Made by a program: the position numbers and the translations under genes. A stretch of DNA of 64,000 nt from Longimicrobium sp. (GTDB lineage: Bacteria > Gemmatimonadota > Gemmatimonadetes > Longimicrobiales > Longimicrobiaceae), in contig DASVTZ010000186.1 of assembly GCA_036387335.1 (NCBI GenBank), positions 1-64,000 of the forward strand, in the 5' to 3' direction. This document shows positions 27,120-35,888 of the stretch, one piece after another. Positions within the stretch are counted from its first letter, which is position 1. Every line of letters begins with the position of its first letter. The notes below the pieces were generated by a model, which had not been told where the DNA came from, did no database searches, and saw nothing but the letters and a program-made list of their open reading frames with translations.

Positions 27120-27128
27120 TGCTATACT
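27120..27128 (+). promoter_or_regulatory. Extended -10 promoter element of the small lipoprotein gene
   Basis: TGCTATACT matches the extended -10 pattern TGnTATAAT, 41 bases before the ATG at 27169. No convincing -35 is present at 17 bases, which is acceptable for an extended -10 promoter. Confidence 0.5.
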
Positions 27129-27168
27129 GATTTTCACACGCAGGAAACGATGTACCAAGGAGGGCTCA

Positions 27169-27426
27169 ATGGTCCGTGGGACGCGCATTGCGATGGTGCT
27201 GGGGGCGGTGGTTCTTCTCGCCTCGGCATGTGGTACGGACGGGGAAACGCCGTTCTCGCCGGAAGCGAAGCCGGCGTTCGACGGACTTCCGACGGGCGGG
27301 AACGTGACGGGCGGGGGGAGTACCGGACCGCAGTCCACCACGTCGTCGAGCACCACGTCCGGGACGACTGCGCCGGCCGACACCACCCTCACAGTGGGTC
27401 GCGGGCTCCCGACGGGCGGGAACTAG
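27169..27426 (+). CDS. Small lipoprotein with a duplicated GLPTGGN motif (cassette 1)
   Basis: ATG 27169 follows a strong AAGGAGGG site and gives 85 residues. The N-terminus is a lipoprotein signal (MVLGAVVLLASACGTDG). The mature part is a low-complexity Ser/Thr/Gly linker, with GLPTGGN once at the start of the linker and again as the last seven residues. The motif resembles a short attachment or recognition tag, but I know no family with it. It has its own promoter and terminator. It lies directly after the first kinase-TPR pair. Confidence 0.7.
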   Translation: MVRGTRIAMVLGAVVLLASACGTDGETPFSPEAKPAFDGLPTGGNVTGGGSTGPQSTTSSSTTSGTTAPADTTLTVGRGLPTGGN

Positions 27427-27449
27427 ACGGCACGGATTCGAAAACCGGC

Positions 27450-27485
27450 AAGAGGCCCGCGCACCAGCTGCGCGGGCCTCTTTTG
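27450..27485 (+). terminator. Rho-independent terminator
   Basis: GAGGCCCGCGCA and TGCGCGGGCCTC form a 12-bp stem with a five-base loop followed by TTTT, 24 bases after the lipoprotein stop. Confidence 0.88.
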
Positions 27486-27494
27486 CGTGCGGGC

Positions 27495-27735
27495 GGGCGG
27501 GCCCCCTCGCCCGCTCGTCACCTCGCGGCCCCTCCCCCAAAACTGCCTGGGGGAGGGGCGGATGCGTGCATCCCCGCCCGTCGCGCGAACCTGTGCGGCG
27601 CACCCATCCGCGATGTGCACCGAAAACCCGTAGGGGCGGACCTGCGTGTCCGCCCTCCCTCTCCCCCGCCGCGATCTCCGCGCATCACACAAAAACCCGT
27701 AGGGGCGGTCCCGCGTGGCCGCCCGTGCCCCGCCT
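27495..27735. repeat. Family C and D repeats
   Basis: A family C copy with CCCCTCCCCCAAAACTGCC and its complement spans about 27500-27560. Two family D hairpins (GTAGGGGCGGACCTGCG and GTAGGGGCGGTCCCGCG) lie at 27630-27660 and 27700-27725. Between 27735 and 27999 I see no gene or repeat. Confidence 0.65.
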
Positions 27736-27999
27736 CGCTCCGCCCTTCCGCCCCGCGCGCCGATACCTGGTGCGGCACTCGTGTCCCAGCGGCGCGCATG
27801 CACCCCGCAGCTTCCCGCCGCAAATTTACGCCCCGGCAAACAGCCGTGTCCGTCGCGGGAGCATAAATCCATCAGTAACGAACACTTGCGATCTACGCAC
27901 CACCCGGAAACCGTGGCGTCGTCAAAGGGGCGAACACGGCACGGAACGTGTAGCCCCTCCAAACCGCCCGTCGGCAGATCCTCACACTCGGGTGGTACC

Positions 28000-29697
28000 A
28001 TGCTTTCCGCCCTAGCTCCACGCTCCACGCCCCCCCAAGAGGGGGACCTCCTCCGTGCCGCCCTTCGCGCCGGGTGCCAGGACGACCCCGAGAGCGCGCT
28101 CTGGACGCTCGCCGAGTCGCTCCACGACGCGCTCGGCCTCCACTGCGCGCTGTGGGTGGACGCGGACGCGGAGAGCGTCGCCGCCTATCCGAGCGGGATG
28201 GAGGCGGGGGCCGGGGTGCGCGGGGTAGCGGCCCAGGCCGTGGTCGCGGAGAGCTACTCCGCGCACTCGCTGGGGAGGGAGATGGAGACGCGCTTCCCTG
28301 GCGCCGAGATCCAGGTGCTCCCGCTGGCCAACTCCCAGGGCGCGCTCCTGCTGGCCGCCCCGGCGGGAGCGTTCGAGGATCCGGACGCGTGGGCGCCGCT
28401 GGCCGAGACGCTGGCGACGGTGCGCGCGCGGCACACGCAGCTCGTGGAGGCGCGCGAGGAGTGCAGCCGCCTGCGCGAGCGCGCCGAAGAGACCGAGGCG
28501 CTCGACGTGCTGGGCCTCGCCGCCAACCGCACGCTCGATCCGGACGAGGTGGTGGGGCTGGTGGCGCGCTTCACCCGCACCCTGCTCGGCGCCGACTACG
28601 CCGTCGTCAGCACGGGAGAGGGCGGGCACCTGCGCGCCTGCGCGGGGGTGGGCATCCAGGCGGCGCTCCCCTCCCCCGAGGACGATCCGCTCGCCCGCTG
28701 CGTGGTGGAAGCCGGCAAGCCCGTGTACCTGGGCGACGGCGAGGAGCTGCGCGCGGACGACTTCACTCTGCACGCCACGGAGGGGATGCGGGCGGGGCTG
28801 GGCGTGCCGCTCTCCCTCTTCGGCGAGCACTTCGGCGCGCTGGTGATCGGCTACCGCGAGCCGTACCGCATCACCCGGCAGGACGCGCGGCTCGCCGTAA
28901 CGCTGGCCCGCCACGCCGCCGTCGCCATCAGCAACGCGCAGCTCCACCGCGCCGTCGAAGAGCGCTCGCGCGAGCTGGAGGGCGCGTACGAGAAGCTGAG
29001 CGAGCTGTCGGCGGTGAAGGAGCGCTTCTTCAACATGGTGAGCCACGAGCTGCGCACCCCCATCAACTCCGTGAAGGGGTACGGCGACCTCCTGCTGCGC
29101 GGGGCGGCGGGCCCGCTTCCGGACCGGGCGAAGCTCTACCTGGAGAGGTCGCGGACCGCCACGCTGACCCTGATGGAGCTGATCAACGACCTGCTGGACT
29201 TCGCCAAGCTGGACGCGGGGCGGATGGAGGCGTCGCTGGAGCCCTGCCCCCTGCGCGAGCTGATGGATGCGTCCATCGCCGTGGCGGAGCCGCTCGCCAG
29301 CGCCCGCGGCCTGCGCCTCCGCTCCGAGCCGGGGGAGGGCGCGCCGGTCCTGCGCACCGACTCGAGGCGGGTGAAGCAGATCCTCACCAACCTCCTCTCC
29401 AACGCCATCAAGTTCACGCCCGACGGCGAGGTGGTGCTCGCCGCGCGCGCGGATGGGGAGTGGATGGAGCTACGCGTCTCCGACACGGGGCGCGGCATCC
29501 CCGCCGAGCACCTGGACCGCATCTTCGAGGAGTTCCATCAGCTCCCCGGCTCGGAGGGGACGGGGCTGGGGCTCCCCATCTCGCGAAAGCTGGCGCGCCT
29601 GCTGGGCGGCGACCTGCGCGTGGAGAGCGAGGTGGGCGCCGGATCGACCTTCATCCTCCGCATCCCCGGCGTGCTCCCCCCGCGCCACGACGACTAG
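28000..29697 (+). CDS. GAF-domain sensor histidine kinase (cassette 2)
   Basis: This 565-residue soluble histidine kinase is paralogous to the one at 24426. It has the same order: N-terminal variable region (1-145), short coiled coil, GAF domain (about 165-320), H-box SHELRTPINSVKGY with His349, then N, G1, F and G2 motifs. The GAF regions share LGLAANRTLDPDEV and GVPLSLFGE. ATG 28000 is the first start consistent with the homologous N-terminus. No response regulator is adjacent. The downstream order differs from cassette 1: lipoprotein first, then TPR protein. Confidence 0.92.
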   Translation: MLSALAPRSTPPQEGDLLRAALRAGCQDDPESALWTLAESLHDALGLHCALWVDADAESVAAYPSGMEAGAGVRGVAAQAVVAESYSAHSLGREMETRFPGAEIQVLPLANSQGALLLAAPAGAFEDPDAWAPLAETLATVRARHTQLVEAREECSRLRERAEETEALDVLGLAANRTLDPDEVVGLVARFTRTLLGADYAVVSTGEGGHLRACAGVGIQAALPSPEDDPLARCVVEAGKPVYLGDGEELRADDFTLHATEGMRAGLGVPLSLFGEHFGALVIGYREPYRITRQDARLAVTLARHAAVAISNAQLHRAVEERSRELEGAYEKLSELSAVKERFFNMVSHELRTPINSVKGYGDLLLRGAAGPLPDRAKLYLERSRTATLTLMELINDLLDFAKLDAGRMEASLEPCPLRELMDASIAVAEPLASARGLRLRSEPGEGAPVLRTDSRRVKQILTNLLSNAIKFTPDGEVVLAARADGEWMELRVSDTGRGIPAEHLDRIFEEFHQLPGSEGTGLGLPISRKLARLLGGDLRVESEVGAGSTFILRIPGVLPPRHDD

Positions 29698-29748
29698 GAC
29701 CCGCCCCGCGGGGCGCCTTCTCCTCCCCTTTTCCCACCGGATTCCACT

Positions 29749-30261
29749 ATGCGTACCCTTCATCGCGCCATTCTCGCCTCGCTGCTCCTCGCCGCGTGCA
29801 ACGGGTCCAACAACCCCGTCGCCCGCGGCCCGTACATCGCCCAGTGCGCGAGCACCGCGGGGCCGGCCGGGACCGACTCCGTCGTCGCCAACGATGCGGG
29901 GAGCGCCACGCTGCAGGTGCGCGGCGCCGCCGGACAGCACGTGCTGCAGGTGCCCGCGGGCGCGGCGCAGCCGGGGACGGTCTTCATCCTCACCGCGCTG
30001 CCGGCCCCGCGGGTGGGGGTGGAGGCGCACGTGCGCGGGCAGGAGAGCTACAGCTTCCTGAACGGCCGGCGCGCCACGCTCCGCATCAGCGCGCAGCAAT
30101 GCACCCCGGAGGAATACGGGAGGCTGGCCTCTCCGACGATCCTGCGCCAGGAGCGCGACGGCTCGCTCAAAGCGGTTTCCAGCCTTCCCGTACAGGGCGA
30201 GCCGCGCGTCCTGACCGCCGAGCTCCCGTCCCTCAGCGGGTACCTGGTGGGATCCAACTGA
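29749..30261 (+). CDS. Lipoprotein, possible ZU5-like beta domain (cassette 2)
   Basis: This 170-residue protein has a lipoprotein signal (LASLLLAACNGS). The mature part includes GQHVLQVPAGAAQPGTVFIL, a pattern resembling ZU5 domains (a Gly/Pro-rich strand followed by PxGA..GT), then a Cys-containing linker (SAQQCTPEEYG) and DGSLKAVSSLPV. It lies between the histidine kinase and its TPR partner, in the same direction. It is likely an envelope component of the same pathway. Sequence similarity to the cassette 1 lipoprotein is not evident. Confidence 0.65.
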   Translation: MRTLHRAILASLLLAACNGSNNPVARGPYIAQCASTAGPAGTDSVVANDAGSATLQVRGAAGQHVLQVPAGAAQPGTVFILTALPAPRVGVEAHVRGQESYSFLNGRRATLRISAQQCTPEEYGRLASPTILRQERDGSLKAVSSLPVQGEPRVLTAELPSLSGYLVGSN

Positions 30262-30278
30262 ACCGCGGGCGTAGCGTG

Positions 30279-31325
30279 ATGTCTGCCGTGGAAGTTCCGC
30301 AAGCGATGTCCGAGCCCCTTTCCGCGCTGGCGGCGCGCGGCAAGGAGCTGGAGGTGGCCGGCCGGTGGAAGGAGGCGGACCGGCTGTACGCGGCCCTCTT
30401 CCGCCGCGCGCTGGCGGAGCGCGACCCCTCCGCCGCGGTGGACGCGCTGCGGCGGCAGGCCAGCGTGCGCGGCGGGCTCGGCAGCGTGGAGGAGGCCGAA
30501 GAGCTGGCGGAGCTGAGCTTCGAGATCGCGGAGCGCTGCGGCCTGGCGCGCGCGGCGGCCCGGGCCGTCAACGTTCGTGCGCTCCTCCTCTACACCCGCG
30601 AGGAGCTGCCCCGCGCCGCGGCGCTCTACCGCGATGCGCTGGCGCGTGCGCGCGCCGTGCGCGACGACGAGCTCACCGGGCTGGTGTGCCAGAACCTGGG
30701 GGTGATCGCCAACATCCACGGCGAGCTGGCCGAGGCGCGGGCGCTCTACCTGGAGTGCATCGCGTCCACCATCCGCTCCGGCGACCGCACCGCGGCGATG
30801 ATGGCGTACAACAACCTGGGGATGGTGTGCGCGGATCTGCGCGAGTGGCTGGAGGCGGAGCTGTACATGGACCGCGCGCTGGACGTGGCGGAGCGGATCG
30901 GGCACCGTCCCGCCGCCACGCGCCTGTACCTGAACCGCGCCGAGCCGCTGATCCAGATGGGCGAGCTGCGCCGCGCCCGCGCCACGCTGGACCGCGCCGA
31001 GGAGCTGGCGGGTCCGCTGGACGACCGCGGCACGCTGGCCGGGGTGCGCCGCTTCCGCGCCGTCATCGCGCGCCTGGAGGGCGACTTCGCCGCCGCGGAC
31101 CGCGAGCTGGCCGATGCCGCCATGCTCGTGGCTGGCGAGGGCCACGAGCTGGAGCGCGCCGAGATCCTGGGCGCCATCGCCCGCCTGCGCTGGGAGCAGG
31201 GCCGCCGCGACGAGGCCCGCGACGCGCTGCACCGTGCCCGCGGCTGCTTCGCCGCCCTCGGCGCCGCCCGCGAGATCCGGCGGCTGGATGAGGTGCTGGA
31301 GGGGTGGGGGGAGCCCGGCGGTTGA
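30279..31325 (+). CDS. Tetratricopeptide-repeat protein (cassette 2)
   Basis: The 348 residues are the same length as the TPR protein at 26020 and clearly paralogous throughout, for example AEELAELSFEIAERCGLARA and ALYLECIAS. The start could be ATG 30279 or ATG 30306 (MSEPLSAL). It is a cytoplasmic all-helical TPR solenoid. It begins 17 bases after the lipoprotein stop, so kinase, lipoprotein and TPR protein probably form one transcript. The role is unknown; a regulator of the paired kinase is the simplest reading. Confidence 0.85.
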   Translation: MSAVEVPQAMSEPLSALAARGKELEVAGRWKEADRLYAALFRRALAERDPSAAVDALRRQASVRGGLGSVEEAEELAELSFEIAERCGLARAAARAVNVRALLLYTREELPRAAALYRDALARARAVRDDELTGLVCQNLGVIANIHGELAEARALYLECIASTIRSGDRTAAMMAYNNLGMVCADLREWLEAELYMDRALDVAERIGHRPAATRLYLNRAEPLIQMGELRRARATLDRAEELAGPLDDRGTLAGVRRFRAVIARLEGDFAAADRELADAAMLVAGEGHELERAEILGAIARLRWEQGRRDEARDALHRARGCFAALGAAREIRRLDEVLEGWGEPGG

Positions 31326-31640
31326 AACCGCTGCAACAACCGCGGGAAGCCTGCCTTCGCAGGCTCGGGGTGGGCGGGATTGGTGCGGGACGGCAATGGG
31401 TCGGCCCCGCCGCCGGGGGATGAATCCCCCGGCTGGAACTACGCGAAGACCGCTGAAGCGGTCTCGGGGACGCGGGTTGCGGTGCGCACCCTACGGGGCA
31501 TCCGCGCGAACGCACGCGGAGTTCTCCCCCTCCCCCGCCCTGCGCCCCCGCAGGCGGGGGAGGGGGCCGGGGGGAGGGGGCCATGATCTCCGCCCCCTCT
31601 CTCGATGACAGGAGGGCGGAGCCCTCTCCTGTTATCGGGA
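31320..31640. repeat. Family B and C repeats
   Basis: A reversed family B copy starts right at the TPR stop (GCGGTTGAAACCGCTGCAAC, then CCCCCGGCTGGAACTACGCG). A C-rich/G-rich family C block follows at about 31525-31585, then a CTCCTGTTATCGGGAGAGG hairpin near 31630. No gene is seen before 31691. Confidence 0.65.
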
Positions 31641-31690
31641 GAGGGGGCAGGCGAGTGTAACGAGCCGGGGGTGAGGGCCTGGGTGAGGGC

Positions 31691-32989
<1,299 letters not shown>

Positions 32990-32997
32990 GGGGAGGT

Positions 32998-33059
32998 GCG
33001 TAAGTGCGTAAGTGCGTGAGTGCGCCCGGCTCAGGAGGCACCGGGCCGCTCACGCACTT
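32998..33059. repeat. Short octamer palindrome upstream of the aminotransferase
   Basis: GTGCGTAAGTGCGTAAGTGC and GTGAGTGCGCCCGG face CCGGG and CTCACGCACTT across a loop of about twelve bases. This is the compact form of the octamer element, without an internal family A repeat. A similar compact copy is inside thiC. Confidence 0.7.
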
Positions 33060-33075
33060 TCCCCGCCCGCCCGAC

Positions 33076-33122
33076 AAAAAGACCCGGAGGCACGGAGAGC
33101 GGATCTCCGTGCCTCCGGGTCT
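33076..33122 (-). terminator. Rho-independent terminator after the thioredoxin-like gene
   Basis: On the minus strand GACCCGGAGGCACGGAGA pairs with its complement (18-bp stem, short loop) and is followed by TTTTTGTC. It lies 24 bases after the stop of the gene at 33146. Confidence 0.85.
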
Positions 33123-33145
33123 CTCCGCACCCAGGCGGGTACGGC

Positions 33146-33745
33146 TCAGCTACTCGGCAGCGCGGCGCCACCCCGGGCCCACTGCGCGATCGCGGCCACG
33201 CCGCGAAGACGGCGCAGCAACCGCTCGGAGGTCACGTTCACGTCGCCGTCCTTCTCCGTGACGCTCCTCTGGATCACCAGGATCTGGGGCGTGGCGGCGT
33301 CACCCGGCATGTCTTCATAGACGTACTTGACGAAGGCGGAGTTGTAGTGGCCGTTCCCCGCCGTAACCTCATCGAAGTAGCCGAACCGCTTCAAGTAGTT
33401 CACACCCTTGCGGAAGTCGCTGTCGATCGCGACCCCGATCGTCGCAAAGCCGGTTTCCCTCCGCTTCGCCTCGGCGGCGACCTTCATCTTCAGATCCTCC
33501 ACCAGACCGGGAAGCTCCGGCACGCTGGAGAACCTGCACGCCGAGGACCCCACGAACACGAAGAGCACCTGCTCTCCAGACGCCGAGGGCGGCGTCGGAG
33601 TGTAGTGGGCGCCCGAAGGCTCTGGCCACCCGTAGCTGCTCTGCACCCGAGGAAGCTTCCCTGCGTACGACGCGGTGCCGGACAGCAGGCAGATCACCAG
33701 GAGGAGCCCGAGCCGCGTGTAGATGCTGTTAATTCTTGGCAGCAT
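33146..33745 (-). CDS. Secreted thioredoxin-fold-like protein with a single active-site-type Cys
   Basis: This 199-residue protein has a signal peptide (LGLLLVICLLSGTASYAG). The mature part has VLFVFVGSSACRFSSVPEL, resembling the thioredoxin strand plus CxxC position but with one Cys, then a long helix and ATPQILVIQR with a cis-Pro-like TP. A peroxiredoxin/thioredoxin fold is plausible but not proven. It overlaps the end of the propeller gene by 17 bases and is the last gene before a terminator, so the peptide, propeller and this protein probably act together. Confidence 0.6.
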   Translation of the reverse strand: MLPRINSIYTRLGLLLVICLLSGTASYAGKLPRVQSSYGWPEPSGAHYTPTPPSASGEQVLFVFVGSSACRFSSVPELPGLVEDLKMKVAAEAKRRETGFATIGVAIDSDFRKGVNYLKRFGYFDEVTAGNGHYNSAFVKYVYEDMPGDAATPQILVIQRSVTEKDGDVNVTSERLLRRLRGVAAIAQWARGGAALPSS

Positions 33746-34895
33746 GGACCACCACCCTCGGGAAGGGAGCGTTCTCGCTCACGGCGAACCGGTTCGCGGT
33801 CCCCGCCAGAGTCAGGGGAAGCGCGTCTCCGGCGAACGCGCCCGCGCCGGTGCGCGCGGAGACGACGTAGCTTCGCAGCTTGAACGTGGTGCCCTCCGGG
33901 GTGCGGTTCCGCCGCAGCACCTGGAAGAGGACGTGCTCATTGCCGAGATCGATGAAATTCCACCCGGCGTCCGTCTCGCCCGTCGACTTGCGCTTGAACG
34001 CGTCCTCCTGGCCGTCGCGGTGGAAGGAGGTCAGTTCCATGGACTTCCAGTCCGGCACCCGGGAAGTCCAGAGGAGCCGCCCCTCGGGCGAGTAGCCGTA
34101 AACGTACGGCACGTGCGTGTTCATCACGAGCACCGTTCCCGTGGACGCGTTGCAGCCGATGACGAGCTTGTTCATCATCATCTGAACGAGTTCGCTGCTG
34201 TCACGGTACGCCTGCCCGAAAGAACGGACCCGCCGGCCATCCAGCGTGAGCTGGTGGACCACGTGCGGAGAACCGGGCGTCCACCCGGCAGCGTACATGT
34301 GGTCGCCGCTCACGCACACGTCCTGCACCGCCGAGAGTGAGGGAAGCGTGCGGTCCAGCTCGTACCCGCCGGCTCCGCGCCGGAACACCTTCATAACCCC
34401 CGCGCGGTCGGCGACGAACACCCTTCCCCGGCTGATCGCGAGATCGTTGGGGTTGAGGAACTCGTCCGGACCCCGTCCAGGCCGGCCGAACTGTTCGGAC
34501 AGCCGTCCGTCTTTCGAGTAGACCATCACCCGGTTGTAGGTGCCGTCCAGGACGAAGAGGTTGCCCAACGAGTCGAAGGCAGCGCCCTTCACCTCGCCCA
34601 GCATCTCCGCCGCCGTCCCTTTTTCCTTGCCAACCGAGAATTCCGGGGCGGCCCCCGCTAGGCGCTGCACTATCCTGGCGGCGTCGCTCCCCGGCTCTTG
34701 GGCGGCGGGGAGAAAGGTGTTCCCCACCTGGGCGGGGAGGGGAAGGTTGGCGCGGGTCGGGTGGTGGACGGCCCCGGAGGGCGCATCGGCCGATGCGCCG
34801 CAGGCAGTCAGCCAGGGGAGTGCCGCAAGGGCGAGTGCCCACAGACACGCCGGCCCTCGGCGGTGTCGCACGTGTTTCGCGTTCATGAGGTTCAA
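33729..34895 (-). CDS. Six-bladed beta-propeller lipoprotein (NHL/BF-type)
   Basis: The protein has 388 residues (385 if ATG 34886 is used). The signal ends ALPWLTACGAS, so it is an exported lipoprotein. Propeller strands repeat as GAAFDSLGNLFVLDGTYNRV, VYSKDGRLSEQFGRPGRGPD, NDLAISRGRVFVADRAG and VHQLTLDGRRVRSFG, the pattern of six-bladed propellers of Bacteroidota type. In that phylum such proteins are often coded next to small NVEALA-type secreted peptides. Here a small Cys-rich secreted peptide is just upstream, a suggestive parallel. It overlaps the thioredoxin-like gene downstream. Confidence 0.8.
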   Translation of the reverse strand: MNLMNAKHVRHRRGPACLWALALAALPWLTACGASADAPSGAVHHPTRANLPLPAQVGNTFLPAAQEPGSDAARIVQRLAGAAPEFSVGKEKGTAAEMLGEVKGAAFDSLGNLFVLDGTYNRVMVYSKDGRLSEQFGRPGRGPDEFLNPNDLAISRGRVFVADRAGVMKVFRRGAGGYELDRTLPSLSAVQDVCVSGDHMYAAGWTPGSPHVVHQLTLDGRRVRSFGQAYRDSSELVQMMMNKLVIGCNASTGTVLVMNTHVPYVYGYSPEGRLLWTSRVPDWKSMELTSFHRDGQEDAFKRKSTGETDAGWNFIDLGNEHVLFQVLRRNRTPEGTTFKLRSYVVSARTGAGAFAGDALPLTLAGTANRFAVSENAPFPRVVVHAAKN

Positions 34896-35106
34896 GGCAG
34901 AGTGTCCGGTTGGGGCGGGAACATCGGGAGGGGGCCGTCCCAGAGTCGGGGACTCGCGGCATTCGTTGCCGCGGCCCGCCGAAAGGGGTTCAAAATCGCT
35001 GCCGCACTGTCGCGGGGTATGGTGAGCCGGCCGGGCCGTGCTCTGGTGAAGCCGGAACGAGCCGCGGCAGCCTACGCCGAGACGTCCGCTCCCTGGCGTC
35101 TCGGTG

Positions 35107-35340
35107 CTACTCCGTGCCCGAACACTTCTCGGTCATGCAGGTATCCTCGCCCAACGCATTGCACTTGGTGTTGTCGTTCCCCGACTTGCAGTAGTCACCG
35201 AACCAGCCGTCGTAACAGTAGTCCTTCTCGCATTCGGCACTGGCGTGGAGCGGCGTCGGTCCGCGGAGGACTTCGCCTCCCAGTACGGCAAGACCCACCG
35301 CCGCGACAATTCCCACGACTTTCATGAGTTGCTTGATCAT
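35107..35340 (-). CDS. Secreted Cys-rich peptide (six cysteines)
   Basis: The protein has 77 residues. ATG 35340 follows TAGGGAG. A hydrophobic leader (KVVGIVAAVGLAVLGGEVL) and a plausible cleavage after PLHASA leave about 43 residues with six cysteines: ECEKDYC, GDYCKSG, TKCNAL, DTCMTEKC. Three disulfides could form, fitting an exported, stable peptide. It has its own promoter and an upstream dyad, and is followed by the propeller lipoprotein and a thioredoxin-like protein. A decayed second copy lies immediately upstream. I do not recognise the family; a peptide hormone, toxin or propeller ligand are all possible. Confidence 0.65.
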   Translation of the reverse strand: MIKQLMKVVGIVAAVGLAVLGGEVLRGPTPLHASAECEKDYCYDGWFGDYCKSGNDNTKCNALGEDTCMTEKCSGTE

Positions 35341-35394
35341 TTAGGGCTCCCTAGAGAGAAAAAATGGGTTGCAACAGTGTGGCAGCGTTTCGAC

Positions 35395-35423
35395 ATTGTA
35401 CGTGCACGATCTTGTCTTTGCAA
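35395..35423 (-). promoter_or_regulatory. sigma-70-type promoter of the Cys-rich peptide gene
   Basis: On the minus strand TTGCAA (35423-35418) and TACAAT (35400-35395) are separated by exactly 17 bases, 55 bases before the ATG. The surrounding 200 bases are distinctly AT-richer than the rest of the window. Confidence 0.7.
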
Positions 35424-35443
35424 GGTTTTTGTCGCATGTAGTA

Positions 35444-35482
35444 TGTACAACGCTATCGGAAGGGGACGTTCACCGTTGTACA
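35444..35482. promoter_or_regulatory. Perfect 9-bp dyad upstream of the peptide promoter
   Basis: TGTACAACG and CGTTGTACA are perfect inverted arms separated by 21 bases. The centre lies about 40 bases upstream of the -35 box. Its place and symmetry suggest an activator or dimeric repressor site. Confidence 0.5.
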
Positions 35483-35586
35483 GCAGGCGCTTAGCGAAAA
35501 CCACCGGAAGATTTTTTGTCGCTTTCAGAGTAGAAATCTCGAGCTGACACGAAGTGAGTCACGATCTCTGCTCCTGGGCATCGGTG

Positions 35587-35826
35587 CTACTCGATGCCCG
35601 GACACTTCTCGGTACTACAGGTATCCTCCTCCATCGCGCTGCACTGGATTTGTCGTTCCCCGCCACCCAGTAGTCGCCGAAACGACCCCTCGTGGCGGTA
35701 GAGCTTCGGGCAATCAGCGCTGGCGTTGCGTGGAGCGGCGTCGGTCCACGAAGGACCTCACCTCCCAGAAACGCGAGGCCCACCGCCGCCACGATCCCCT
35801 ATGACCTTTGTGAGGTGCTTGATCAC
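35587..35826 (-). pseudogene. Decayed second copy of the Cys-rich peptide gene
   Basis: Read on the minus strand it follows the intact copy: GTGATCAAGCACCTCAC start, GGAGGTGAGGTCCTTCGTGG leader, ACGCCGCTCCACGC before the cleavage site, then CGACTACTGG and GATACCTGTAGTACCGAGAA to the stop TAG. An extra G near the start (GGGG for GGG) and further indels break the frame at least three times. Restoring the frames gives ADCPKLYRHEG and EEDTCSTEKCPGIE, so the Cys positions were once similar. Confidence 0.8.
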
Positions 35827-35888
35827 TTTTGGCTCTCGAGAGAAAAATGGATCCGAAAATGGCGGGTGCCACGGGTCGGTAGGCGTTC

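Noticed and set aside
28074-30278. Long plus-strand frame running into the cassette 2 TPR protein
   Set aside because: It overlaps the histidine kinase in another frame and is Arg/Gly/Ala-rich; only the part from 30279 is TPR protein.
35559-35792. 77-codon frame as a functional small protein
   Set aside because: It is the frameshifted pseudogene of the Cys-rich peptide read in a wrong frame; cysteines are lost.
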